Below, piece by piece: positions 31,278 through 39,065 of a stretch of DNA of 64,000 bases. The stretch spans positions 68,598 to 132,597 of the forward strand of contig NZ_CP107821.1 of NCBI RefSeq assembly GCF_036346295.1, in the 5' to 3' direction. The position numbers and the translations under genes are program-made. Source of the stretch: Streptomyces sp. NBC_00536 (GTDB lineage: Bacteria > Actinomycetota > Actinomycetes > Streptomycetales > Streptomycetaceae). The notes below the pieces were generated by a model that saw only the letters and a list, made by a program, of their open reading frames with translations, was not told where the DNA came from and did not search any database. The first letter of the stretch is position 1. Each line of letters begins with the position of its first letter.

Positions 31278-32348
31278 TCAGGGCTTCGGCCGCTTGGTGC
31301 CCCAGCGGCGGTCCGCGTTGACCTCGGGATCCACGACTCGGCGGACGACCTTCGCGTCGCGGTCGATCGCTTCGGCGATCTGGTCGGGGGTCCAGCTGTA
31401 CGGCTCGGCTGCGAGGACGAGCATGGCGGCGTCGCGGATCTCGACGGCTGCGGCGTGCCTGGCCCTGGCCGCCTCCATCGAGCGGGCGATGTCCGGCAGC
31501 TCCTCCGCGGCCTCCTTGAGGTACTTCACCCCGGCGGCGCGGGCGGCGGCCGGCTGTTCTGCCCGGGTGGGGACCTTGGCGTCCCGGGGCAGCCCGAGAG
31601 CGCGCTGCTGGACACGGACCATGCCCTGGCGGGTGATGCCTGCGGAGTCATAGACGCCGCGGGCGGTGGTGTAGAACGCGAGGCTGTTGAGGGCGGCGTC
31701 CCGCTCGGGGAGCAGCGCGGCAGTTTCTTCCTCAGCCTGGTCGGCGGCCTGGGCTGCGCGGCGCAGGCGCTCGTCGGGGGCGACGGCGAGGGTCGCGAAC
31801 TCCTTGCGGAGCTCGGTGACGGCCTGCTCGCGGACCTTGTCGAAGTCGGGGCGCTCCAGCGCGCCCACCTTCATGCGGCCGCCGGCGGTGCGCACCGCTT
31901 CCTGTGCGGCCTCCAGGTGAGCGAGGGCGGCATCGCGACGTGCCTCGGCTGCCTCGTACCGAACGGCCACGGTGACGGCTTCATCGTGGACGTCGGGCCG
32001 CTGCCACAGGGTGTTGTGCGACCGGGCGGCTTCCAGGTTTGCCCCGGCCCACCATCGGGCGTGGGGAGCCAGGGTGGCGCCGTTGTGCGCTGCGGCGATC
32101 TTCATCGCGTAGCTGTAGGCGACGCCGAGGTTGGCGGCGAGCGCGGGGGTGACCTTGCCGTCCGCTAGGGCGGCGGAGGCGAGGAGCTGATCCCGCTCGG
32201 GCCTGAGGACGGACAGCTCCATGTTGGCCTGGTCGCGCAGCTCCTCGGCCTTGATGCGCCGCTGGAAGGGGTCGCTGATGCCCTGGAGTTCGGTCTCCAC
32301 CTCGGTGGAGGCGTCGGTGCGGATCTTGTCGTAGTCGATGCTGCTCAT
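31278..32348 (-). CDS. coiled-coil protein with three repeated helix-turn-helix units
   Basis: A 356-residue helical protein. The unit coiled coil, PERD-like motif, short HTH-like segment appears three times: VLRPERDQLLASAALADG then TPALAANLGV (about 45-80), LLPERDAALNSLAFYTTA then DSAGITRQGM (about 210-245), and AVEIRDAAMLVLAAEPYS then TPDQIAEAIDRDAKV (about 310-345). Not a known family. Its place beside the terminase genes suggests a DNA-binding, packaging or scaffold role; this is inference. A GGACGTGGTGTACAG box is 74-93 nt upstream of its ATG. Confidence 0.72.
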   Translation of the reverse strand: MSSIDYDKIRTDASTEVETELQGISDPFQRRIKAEELRDQANMELSVLRPERDQLLASAALADGKVTPALAANLGVAYSYAMKIAAAHNGATLAPHARWWAGANLEAARSHNTLWQRPDVHDEAVTVAVRYEAAEARRDAALAHLEAAQEAVRTAGGRMKVGALERPDFDKVREQAVTELRKEFATLAVAPDERLRRAAQAADQAEEETAALLPERDAALNSLAFYTTARGVYDSAGITRQGMVRVQQRALGLPRDAKVPTRAEQPAAARAAGVKYLKEAAEELPDIARSMEAARARHAAAVEIRDAAMLVLAAEPYSWTPDQIAEAIDRDAKVVRRVVDPEVNADRRWGTKRPKP

Positions 32349-32401
32349 GGTGTTCCCGTTTCCGGGCGCGCGCCCTGGGGCGCTGGTGGCAGGGGCCTCC
32401 C

Positions 32402-32572
32402 CTAGCCATTCATCCTTGGTCGGAAACTGTACACCACGTCCACCTGGTGGTTGTCGTGCGCGAGGTCGCGCATGGCAAGGAACAGCAGCTCGTCGCCGGT
32501 CGGCTGCTCGCGGGAATCGAAGTGGACCCGCGGCGGGATCGTGGGGGCCGGGGCCTGCTCGGGGGCGTTCAT
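32402..32572 (-). CDS. 56-residue hypothetical protein
   Basis: Start overlaps the previous stop by 4 nt (ATGA). A Pro-rich N-terminus is followed by GDELLFLAMRDLAHDNHQVD and VVYSF. The 3' end of the gene coincides with the conserved promoter box at 32422-32441, which is unusual. Not recognised. Last gene of the HNH-containing operon. Confidence 0.65.
   Translation of the reverse strand: MNAPEQAPAPTIPPRVHFDSREQPTGDELLFLAMRDLAHDNHQVDVVYSFRPRMNG
32422..32441 (-). promoter_or_regulatory. GGACGTGGTGTACAG promoter box within a gene end
   Basis: Minus strand GGACGTGGTGTACAGTTTCC, differing from the boxes at 42.06, 46.87 and 55.91 kb in only one position. It is inside the last codons of the 56-residue gene and 74-93 nt upstream of the ATG at 32348, the same distance as in the other copies. 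The downstream leader boxes are absent. Confidence 0.55.
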
Positions 32573-33021
32573 CCGCGCCGCTTCTTCCGCCCGCGCCCCG
32601 TGTGCGGCCAGAAGAGATCGCCGTGGAGCGCGCGCTTGCGCTGGTACTCCTGGTACTCGGCGAGACCGAAGAGGCGGACCAGGTAGACGGACCGCGAGGC
32701 GAGGGTGAGGGACACCCCGATGCGTTTGTCTCCGCCGTCGAGCATCCACCCGGTGCTGACCGGGACGCTCCGGCCGCTCGTGCTCCAGCCGCCGATGCTG
32801 AACCGGCCGAAGTCGCGGTACCAGTTCTCTCCTGTGGTGAGCGCGTCCCCGAGTCCCAGGCGCGCGAGGCCGACGGTGAGGCGGAAAATGCTGAGGGTGG
32901 CGCCGATGGTGCGGGGACGGCCGTCCTCGTGGGTGCGCACCGGTCCGGCTGCGAGGCGGGATCCGCCGCGCCAGGCCATCAGGTGCCAGCGCAGGGTGAG
33001 GGGGATGGTGCGAACGTTCAT
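32569..33021 (-). CDS. hypothetical protein
   Basis: A 150-residue beta-rich protein (GENWYRDFGRFSIGGWSTSG, IGVSLTLASRSVYLVRLFGL) with a basic C-terminal tail GRGRKKRRG. Overlaps the HNH gene and the 56-residue gene by 4 nt each. Not recognised; its position between an HNH nuclease and terminase genes suggests a phage function. Confidence 0.72.
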   Translation of the reverse strand: MNVRTIPLTLRWHLMAWRGGSRLAAGPVRTHEDGRPRTIGATLSIFRLTVGLARLGLGDALTTGENWYRDFGRFSIGGWSTSGRSVPVSTGWMLDGGDKRIGVSLTLASRSVYLVRLFGLAEYQEYQRKRALHGDLFWPHTGRGRKKRRG

Positions 33022-33485
33022 CGGGCGCCACCCTCCGTACGCAGGACGGCGGCGCGCCGGGGCGGCACGACCCGGGCCCGGGTGCCGTCGGCGTACAGGA
33101 CGTACTCGGAGCCACCCGGGTAGAGGACGGTCATCTCGCCCGGCAGCATGGGCCGACGGACCTTCCAGCCCGAGCTGTACGACTCGCGGGGGTGGTCCTC
33201 GAACCAGGAGTTGCAGGTGGTGCACACGAGGAGCAGGTTCTGCGGCTGGTTAATCCACTCCTCCCGGGAAGAGCCCATCCCCCTGTTGACGCGGTGGTGG
33301 ATGGTCAGGTCCCGCAGGCTGTCGCAGCGCACGCACCGGCCGCCGTCACGCTGATGGACGACCATCCGGACCGACTCCGAGGGGCCTGTGCGGCGTCGAG
33401 AGGCCACGGCGCAGTTCTCCGTCCTGCTCCCGGCGCCGGACCGGTGACGGCCGCGGGGGAGCGCCGGGAGCGAGGACGAGAACAT
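33018..33485 (-). CDS. HNH endonuclease
   Basis: A 155-residue protein with a zinc-stabilised HNH core: CVRCDSLRDLTIHHRVNRG near 51-69 and NLLLVCTTCNSWFEDHP near 83-99. Small HNH nucleases next to terminase genes cooperate with TerL in cos-type packaging in many phages. The first 40 residues are non-conserved, and the true start may be the internal ATG at the MVVHQRDGGRC segment. Overlaps 32569 by 4 nt. Confidence 0.85.
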   Translation of the reverse strand: MFSSSLPALPRGRHRSGAGSRTENCAVASRRRTGPSESVRMVVHQRDGGRCVRCDSLRDLTIHHRVNRGMGSSREEWINQPQNLLLVCTTCNSWFEDHPRESYSSGWKVRRPMLPGEMTVLYPGGSEYVLYADGTRARVVPPRRAAVLRTEGGAR

Positions 33486-33520
33486 GCACGTCGGGAAGGG
33501 CTAGCGTCCCGGGCCGGCCG

Positions 33521-34027
33521 TCAGCCGGTCGCCACGGCTTCCTCCTCCTGCCGCTCGCGGGCCGAGCTCAGGGCGTCGAGGAGCTCGGCGGCGAACCCGA
33601 TCGGCAGGCAGTCGACGCCGACGGAGCCGATGTCGTCCTCGCCGAGCTGGACGACGTACTCAGCGCGCGGCTGCTCGCTGTCGTAGTAGTAGGTCCCCGG
33701 GTCGGCCTCATCAAGGGGGCCCTCGGCTCCGTCGAACCAGCCGACTCCGAAGAGGCTGTCGATCGCTTCGGCGATGACGGCGTTCGGCAGGGCGCTGAGC
33801 TCGATGGTGGCCAGCCCGTCTTCGTCAATGCAGACCTTGCCCTCGCCGAGGACGTTCGGCTGGTCGATGACGAGCGTGGTCGGGCAGCAGTAGGTAGGGG
33901 TCTTCGTCGGCTGGAGGCCGGGCAGGGCGATGCTCAGCGTGTTGACGGCCCGCGAGCGGGCCAGGTCCCAGGCTTCCTTCCACTCTTCGAGGGCCTTGAG
34001 GACGGCGGGCTTCATGGTGGGCTGCAT
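33521..34027 (-). CDS. hypothetical protein
   Basis: A 168-residue acidic protein: ALEEWKEAWDLARSRAVNTL, then a beta-rich middle (CIDEDGLATIELSALPNAVI) and an acidic C-terminus. GGAGAG lies about 12 nt before the ATG at 34027. The longer frame to 34264 would run through the iterons and is not supported. Not recognised. Confidence 0.7.
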   Translation of the reverse strand: MQPTMKPAVLKALEEWKEAWDLARSRAVNTLSIALPGLQPTKTPTYCCPTTLVIDQPNVLGEGKVCIDEDGLATIELSALPNAVIAEAIDSLFGVGWFDGAEGPLDEADPGTYYYDSEQPRAEYVVQLGEDDIGSVGVDCLPIGFAAELLDALSSARERQEEEAVATG

Positions 34028-34256
34028 GGTAGGAGTTCTCTCCGTTCGTGCGTACCGGGCGGACCGCAGGGGCCGCCCGGCCTGGAGCGGGTACGAACGG
34101 ATGAAGGTGTCGCGGCTCGACTCCTTGCGTCTCGGCGAGGCCGCGTCAGCGGCCGAGGAACCCCGAGCACAACGGCGCCCGCAGCAGCCCCAAGAGGCTG
34201 GCCACGGGCAAACTTCGTCTTCTTCTTTCGGTTGTGTTGGGTTGTTCTTGTTTACG

Positions 34257-34376
34257 TGCGCCACAGCGCATCAGGCCACATACGCCACAGCGCATGAGGT
34301 CACATACGCCACAGCGCATGAGGATTTCACCACGTGCGCTGTGGCGCATGAGGAAACCCTCATACGCCACAGCGCA
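34257..34376. repeat. five TACGCCACAGCGCA iterons
   Basis: Cores at 34257-34270, 34281-34294, 34305-34318, 34335-34348 (inverted) and 34363-34376, with centres 24, 24, 30 and 28 bp apart. The core is a dyad (TGCGC-CACA-GCGCA). They fill the gap between the small-terminase-like gene and 34027. Candidates: packaging (pac) recognition site, partition site or operator array. The rest of the 34028-34396 gap holds nothing else I recognise. Confidence 0.78.
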
Positions 34377-34396
34377 CCTGGATATGACATTGCAGG

Positions 34397-35485
34397 TCAG
34401 ACCCTTGCGAGGCGGCGGAAGCCGAGCCGGTCAGCGAACCGGCGGCCCAGCAGCGCCCACCGCTTCGGCGACCGGGCCCCGGTACGGGTGACGGCAACGG
34501 GGCTCGGGCTGGGCAGGACGTGGCCAGGCTTCTCCCCGAGCTTCCGGGCGAGGCCCTCCGTGTCGACGGTACCGCCGACGGCGAAGAGGCCGGGTGAAGC
34601 GTCCGGGCCGGCTGCCCGCGCGTGGTCTGCCTCGGCCACCTTGTTCTTCAAGACGCCGCACAGCCGCTCGTGCTCGCTCGCGTGGGCCCCGGCCGCGTTG
34701 ACCCGGGCACCGAGGGCCAGCCACCGGGCGAAGGTGCGGTAGGACACTCCGGCGCGGCTGGCCGCCTCCAGCCGGTTCGCACCGTCCGCGACCGCGCCAA
34801 CGAGCTGCTCCACCCGGTCCTCGGTGAGGACGATGAACGTGCTCCCCGTACCGGCGGGGACCTTCGCGGCGGGGGCTTCCTCGGCAGGCTCCGGCTCGGC
34901 CTCCCCGCTGGCCGCCTCCACCCGGGCGTACAGGACCCCGCACAGCCGCTCGTACTCCGTAGTGGCGCCGCCGGACAGGTGGACGTTCCGGCCCCGCGTG
35001 AGCCACCGCTGAACACTGCGCCGATCCACCCCAGCCGCCGCGGCCGCCTTGTCGAGCCTGTTGGCCGCGCACGGTCCGGCCACGGCGTCTACGAGCGACT
35101 GCGTCAGGATCGCCGGGCGCCCGATCGGCTTGACGCCCTTGGGCACTCCCCGCTCCAGCTCCTCGCCGGACAGGATCGCGTTGATCCCCCGGCGCTTGCG
35201 GTCGGCGACGTCGAGCGCGACGGCCAGGTGCAGCGCGAGCTGGTCGACGGTCTGCTCCTGGCGCTGCGCCCCGGCCGGCCCGGTGGCTCGCCCGCCTTGC
35301 GCCAGCACCTGCTCGCGGGCCTTCCTCCCCTGAGCGATCCACGTCTGCAAGGTCCGCACCGCAACGCCGGCGTGCGCGGCCATCTCCTCGCGGGTCTTGC
35401 CCGACTGCGCGGCGTGCGCGAGCTGGTTGATGATCCGGCGGTTGAGGAGGGTCGGGCGGCCGCGCTTCTTCGAGGTGTTCGTCAT
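34397..35485 (-). CDS. three-unit helix-turn-helix protein, candidate small terminase
   Basis: A 362-residue protein. A helix-turn-helix of the type found in phage small terminases occurs three times: KTREEMAAHAGVAVRTLQTW (30-52), LDKAAAAAGVDRRSVQRWL (about 143-163) and LEAASRAGVSYRTFARWL (about 242-262). Units 2 and 3 also share the following segment EYERLCGVLYARVEA / EHERLCGVLKNKVAE, like the TerS oligomerisation region. Normal TerS proteins have one unit. TACCTT 7 nt before the ATG suggests a leaderless start. The iterons just downstream are its obvious candidate target. Confidence 0.7.
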   Translation of the reverse strand: MTNTSKKRGRPTLLNRRIINQLAHAAQSGKTREEMAAHAGVAVRTLQTWIAQGRKAREQVLAQGGRATGPAGAQRQEQTVDQLALHLAVALDVADRKRRGINAILSGEELERGVPKGVKPIGRPAILTQSLVDAVAGPCAANRLDKAAAAAGVDRRSVQRWLTRGRNVHLSGGATTEYERLCGVLYARVEAASGEAEPEPAEEAPAAKVPAGTGSTFIVLTEDRVEQLVGAVADGANRLEAASRAGVSYRTFARWLALGARVNAAGAHASEHERLCGVLKNKVAEADHARAAGPDASPGLFAVGGTVDTEGLARKLGEKPGHVLPSPSPVAVTRTGARSPKRWALLGRRFADRLGFRRLARV

Positions 35486-35625
35486 GGCGCGGAAGGTAGG
35501 CACCCGTCGGGCTTTGTGTCCTGGGGTGCCGATCGGGGTCCCACCGCCAGATCACGACGGGGACGGTAACCGCCCCGCACCCCCATGGTGCCCGCCTCCG
35601 GGGCGCAGCGGAGCGCCCCCGCCGC

Positions 35626-36132
35626 ATGGAGCATCCCTTGCCCCGCACACACCTCGGCGCCGATCCGGGCTCCCCGAGACTGCACGTCGTACCTGTACGG
35701 CAGAAGGACGCCAAGGAGTTCGTCGCCGCCTGGCACCGCCACCACCGGCCGCCGCCCGGGGCCGTGTTCTGCCTGGGCGCAGCCGACGAGGAAGGTGTCC
35801 TACGGGCGGTCGCCATGGTGGGCCGCCCCGTGGCCCGGCTCTTCGACAACGGCCAGACCCTGGAGGTCACCCGGACCGCCACCGACGGCACGGGCAACGC
35901 GAACAGCCTGCTGTACGGGGCGGCGTGGCGGGCGGCGAAGGCCCTCGGCTACACCCGGCTCATCACCTACACGCAGAGCGGGGAGACCGGCGCGAGCCTG
36001 CGCGGCGCCGGGTGGCGCGTCCTCGCGCAGCGCTCCCCCCGGCGCGGCTGGAACAGCCCCAGCAGGCTCCGTACGTCCCGGGGCGTCGATCACATCGCGC
36101 GAACCCTGTGGGAAGCCCCCACGACGCCGTAA
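35626..36132 (+). CDS. XF1762 family (acetyltransferase-like) protein
   Basis: A 168-residue protein with the XF1762 pattern LHVVPVRQKDAKEFVAAWHR, HHRPPPGAVFCLGAADE, then RTATDGTGNANSLLYGAAWR and LITYTQSGETGASLRGAGWR. The family has a GNAT-like fold and is frequent in phages and mobile elements; the substrate is unknown. GGAGCG precedes the ATG. Confidence 0.83.
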   Translation: MEHPLPRTHLGADPGSPRLHVVPVRQKDAKEFVAAWHRHHRPPPGAVFCLGAADEEGVLRAVAMVGRPVARLFDNGQTLEVTRTATDGTGNANSLLYGAAWRAAKALGYTRLITYTQSGETGASLRGAGWRVLAQRSPRRGWNSPSRLRTSRGVDHIARTLWEAPTTP

Positions 36133-36302
36133 CAGCGCCCCACGCGCCCCACCAGCCTCAACTTGACGACCGAGGACAACGGAGACCGACGTCACATCGG
36201 CAGCGCGCTTTGGGAGCAGAGCGGACAGCCCGTCCGCACCAAGGTGGAGGCGCCCGGCACTGGCGCCTTCCACATCCCTTCCGAACCGGAGGTCAACCCG
36301 CC

Positions 36303-36695
36303 ATGTTCGCAACCCTGTTCATCCTGCTGTACGTCGCACATCTGGTGTCCGACTACGTACTCCAGACCGATAGGCAATCGGAGCTCAAGGCCCTGAGGAG
36401 CGCAGCCGGCTGGCTGGCCAACCTCTCCCACGCGGGGACGCACGTGGCCGTGTCGGCGGTCGCCCTCGGCGCGGGCGTGATCCTGCTCGACGTTCCGCTC
36501 CAGGCGCCGGTGGCCGCCGGTGTGCTCGCCTGGGTGGGCATCTCCCACGGCTTCATTGACCGGCGCTGGCCCATCCAGTGGTGGATGGACAACACCGGCA
36601 GCGCAGACTTCGCGCAGCGCGGCGGCGCCGCCTTCGTGGACCAGACCGCCCACGTCACCGCCCTGCTGATCGCCGCCCTGGCGGCGGCTGCATGA
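36303..36695 (+). CDS. DUF3307 family membrane protein
   Basis: A 130-residue protein. LFILLYVAHLVSDYVLQTD at the N-terminus is the family signature (His and Asp in the first membrane helix), followed by LANLSHAGTHVAVSAVALG and further hydrophobic helices. About four membrane segments are predicted by eye. GGAGGT precedes the ATG. Function unknown; found in phages and plasmids. Its 3' end overlaps the convergent gene 36655 by 41 nt. Confidence 0.82.
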   Translation: MFATLFILLYVAHLVSDYVLQTDRQSELKALRSAAGWLANLSHAGTHVAVSAVALGAGVILLDVPLQAPVAAGVLAWVGISHGFIDRRWPIQWWMDNTGSADFAQRGGAAFVDQTAHVTALLIAALAAAA

Positions 36696-37062
36696 CCCCC
36701 TGGCCGCGCAGGCGCCGGTACTCGGCAACGAGCTCGGCCGTCTCAGCCCCGAGGAATCCGTCGACCTCTTCGAGTGCCGCGTTCGGCAGCGGGTCGTCCT
36801 CGGCGCACCCGAGGACCGGCCGCCCCGCCAGGTGTCCACACAGCGCGTCGAGCCGGTCCAGGAGAGCCGCGTCCCGGGCCTGCCCCTCGCTCAGGGACCG
36901 CCACCACTCGAACCGCCCCTGGACATCGTTGGGACGCGGGGGAAGAGCGCGGCGCAGCGCGTCGGCGCGGTCGGCGAGGGCGTTCCACACGGGCAAGCGC
37001 AGCTCGGCGGCGAGGCCGGCTGTCGGACCGGCCGCGCGGACCGTTGCAGTGTCCAGAGCCAT
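36655..37062 (-). CDS. hypothetical protein
   Basis: A 135-residue helical protein (VWNALADRADALRRALPPRP, AALLDRLDALCGHLAGRPVL). Not recognised. The start at 37062 is chosen over a longer open frame because CACAGT 6 nt upstream gives a leaderless layout. Confidence 0.65.
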   Translation of the reverse strand: MALDTATVRAAGPTAGLAAELRLPVWNALADRADALRRALPPRPNDVQGRFEWWRSLSEGQARDAALLDRLDALCGHLAGRPVLGCAEDDPLPNAALEEVDGFLGAETAELVAEYRRLRGQGVMQPPPGRRSAGR

Positions 37063-37150
37063 GCCGCAACTGTGGCACCGGGCTCTGACAACGCAGGAGC
37101 GCCCCGGGCGGCCAGGTAGGCCGTCCGGGGCGCCGGGTCGCTCGGATGGG

Positions 37151-37528
37151 TCAGCGGCTCTTCGGGGCCGGAGCGGGGGGCCGGGGCGCAGCCGGGGCGG
37201 GGGGCGCCTTCGGCGGGGAGAGTTCCTTCCGGGGCGGCGCCTTCGGCCCCGTCGGCTGCTTCCCGCCGCCGGATCCCTGGACCCCGCTGTTCTTCTGCCC
37301 GGCCGGGGCCGTCTCGGTGGCGCCCCCACGGGGCACCGTCAGGCCGTGGAGGACGCACGGCCGGGGTCCGGCCGCCACGATGTCCAGGCCGCTGGTGCGG
37401 GACGCCCGGCAGGCCGGGAGGTCATCGTCATCGGCGAGGAGAACCACCACCAGGAGCACGATGAACACCACCAGTGTGGCGGCTATACCGGCCGCCAGAC
37501 GGCCGGGCACGGGACGGGAGGTGTACAC
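37151..37528 (-). CDS. membrane-anchored Pro-rich protein
   Basis: A 125-residue protein with one hydrophobic helix (AAGIAATLVVFIVLLVVVLL, about 12-32), a short Cys-containing segment (LPACRASRTS, PRPCVLHGL) and a C-terminal half of Pro, Lys and Ala. GAAAGG precedes the GTG. Likely a cell-surface protein. Not recognised. Confidence 0.7.
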   Translation of the reverse strand: MYTSRPVPGRLAAGIAATLVVFIVLLVVVLLADDDDLPACRASRTSGLDIVAAGPRPCVLHGLTVPRGGATETAPAGQKNSGVQGSGGGKQPTGPKAPPRKELSPPKAPPAPAAPRPPAPAPKSR

Positions 37529-37574
37529 GGGGGCCTTTCACGGGGCGGGCGAGAACGGGCGGGGAGAGGCGCGC

Positions 37575-37991
37575 CTACATGAGCGGCTGCGCATCGGGGT
37601 CATCGCTGTACCGGCTGTCCCCGGGGTAGAACCCCCACTTGTCCGGGATGAGGATCTGCCACATCGGGACGTCGGCCCCCCCGAGCACACGGGCGTAGGG
37701 GCAGTCCGAGGTGTCCTCGGCCCGGCGCAGGCGGACGAGGTAGCCGCCTTGCAGCACCTCATCCAGCTCCAGGCCCTCAGCCGGGTCGAGTGCATCGTTG
37801 ACGAGCTGCTTGGCGGCGCCGTTGATGACGGCCTGCGCCAGTCGGCCCGGCAGCCCGGTGACGGAGAGCTCGTACGCGCGGCCGGGGCGCAGGGCCAGGC
37901 CCGCGCTGTACGCGAAGGGCGGCTTCGGCCCGGTGGCGTCGAAGACGTGGTGGACGGTGTGCTGCGGGGTGATGGCGCTGGTCACGCTCAC
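37575..37991 (-). CDS. DUF4262 domain protein
   Basis: A 138-residue protein with the DUF4262 pattern KPPFAYSAGLALRPGRAYEL, SVTGLPGRLAQAVINGAAKQ, then LDEVLQGGYLVRLRR and WGFYPGDSRYSDDP. The family has no proven function. GTG start with AAGGA upstream. First gene after the ECF-like promoter at 38105-38133. Confidence 0.85.
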   Translation of the reverse strand: MSVTSAITPQHTVHHVFDATGPKPPFAYSAGLALRPGRAYELSVTGLPGRLAQAVINGAAKQLVNDALDPAEGLELDEVLQGGYLVRLRRAEDTSDCPYARVLGGADVPMWQILIPDKWGFYPGDSRYSDDPDAQPLM

Positions 37992-38104
37992 GGTGAGGGT
38001 CCTTCTCGGGATGGGGGAGCGGTCAGGGGGTAAGACAGCCGGCCCGCTGGCTTACCGTCCACGACTGCGCGGCGCCATGACGCGCGCTTGGGGGTGTTGC
38101 CGCG

Positions 38105-38133
38105 TAGACGGAGTGGCGGGCCGATGCGTTACA
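38105..38133 (-). promoter_or_regulatory. ECF-like promoter, copy 4, ahead of the DUF4262 gene
   Basis: Minus strand TGTAACG (38133-38127), 16 nt ending in CTC, CGTCTA (38110-38105). It lies 114 nt before the DUF4262 start and right after the terminator of the preceding gene. Confidence 0.65.
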
Positions 38134-38158
38134 CCCCGCCGCGCGCTGCGGCGGGGTG
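38132..38158 (-). terminator. terminator hairpin
   Basis: CACCCCGCCGC (38132-38142) pairs exactly with 38148-38158 around a 5 nt loop, 10 nt after the stop of the leftward gene at 38168. It abuts the next promoter. Confidence 0.7.
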
Positions 38159-38167
38159 CGGCCCGGA

Positions 38168-39004
38168 TCAGGTCCGGGAGTACCGGCTGGACTGCTCGAA
38201 CTCGCCCGTGGCCAGGTCAACGATGAGGTGGTCGCCCTGGTTGGGTGGATTGGCTCGGGCGTAGTCGGCGAGCAGGTCTTCGTACCGACTCACCTTCTCC
38301 TCCCACTCGGCGTAGAACGGGTCGTCGTCGCTCACCCCCTCCGGCGGGCCGACTTCGGTCTCCGACACGTGTCCGTTGGCGTGGTGCAGGTAGACCTCTT
38401 CGTTCGCCCAGAACACGCCGTCCTCGTAGGGGGAGTCGGTGACGAACTCGACCTTGACCACGGGCGCGTCCTGCGGCTCCTTCGGCACGTCGCGCAGGTC
38501 CGGGCCGGTGGCGCCGGGGGCGGGCAGGAACAGCCACCGCAGGATCTCCATCAGCTCCACCGCACCGAGCCGTTCACCCTCGCCCATCAGCAGGTTCCCG
38601 ACGGTGTACAGCTCGTCCATGCTCCAGTGGCCGACCAGCGCGCGGAGGGTGTCGGAGTCCGTGAGGGCGGCGGCGTCCAGCCTCGGGGCGGAGGTCTCAA
38701 CCCGGGCGGGCTCGCTGGACGGCGGCCGGTTGTGGCAGTAGTGGCACTCGTCGCTGTCGACTTCCTCGCCCCGGTTGTCGTCCATGATCGCCATCTGGCA
38801 CGTGACGCAGCGCTGGAGGCCGCCGCACGTGCCGCAGTTCTGGTTCCCGTCGCAGTCCGGGCAGTCCGAGCAGGGCCAGCAGCCCCTCTTCCCGTCGCAG
38901 TCGCAGGGTGCAGCGGTGGCCGGGGAGGGGTTCGGGCCGGCTGCGGGCCCGGCGACGTGGGGGAGACGGGTGACGCCGACTTCGATGGTGCTGGTGTGGT
39001 TCAC
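38168..39004 (-). CDS. Cys-rich zinc-ribbon protein of unknown function
   Basis: A 278-residue protein. Residues about 30-70 hold at least ten Cys (CDCDGKRGCWPCSDCPDC, CGTCGGLQRCVTCQ), a DnaJ-like zinc-finger look, then another CHYCH. The rest is acidic and not recognised (MDELYTVGNLLMGEGERLG, KVEFVTDSPYEDGVFWANEE). GAGAGGAA before the GTG at 39004; the ATG at 39046 has no ribosome site. Confidence 0.74.
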   Translation of the reverse strand: MNHTSTIEVGVTRLPHVAGPAAGPNPSPATAAPCDCDGKRGCWPCSDCPDCDGNQNCGTCGGLQRCVTCQMAIMDDNRGEEVDSDECHYCHNRPPSSEPARVETSAPRLDAAALTDSDTLRALVGHWSMDELYTVGNLLMGEGERLGAVELMEILRWLFLPAPGATGPDLRDVPKEPQDAPVVKVEFVTDSPYEDGVFWANEEVYLHHANGHVSETEVGPPEGVSDDDPFYAEWEEKVSRYEDLLADYARANPPNQGDHLIVDLATGEFEQSSRYSRT

Positions 39005-39065
39005 GGGGTTCCTCTCGGGGGTGGGCGGGGGCCGCGCGACGTGCACGGCCCCGGGGCGGGGATGG

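Noticed and set aside
34146..34491. Small proteins encoded across the iterons (repeated ATAHE or LMRCGVC peptides)
   Set aside because: The peptide repeats simply mirror the 24 bp DNA repeats, and no ribosome site is present.
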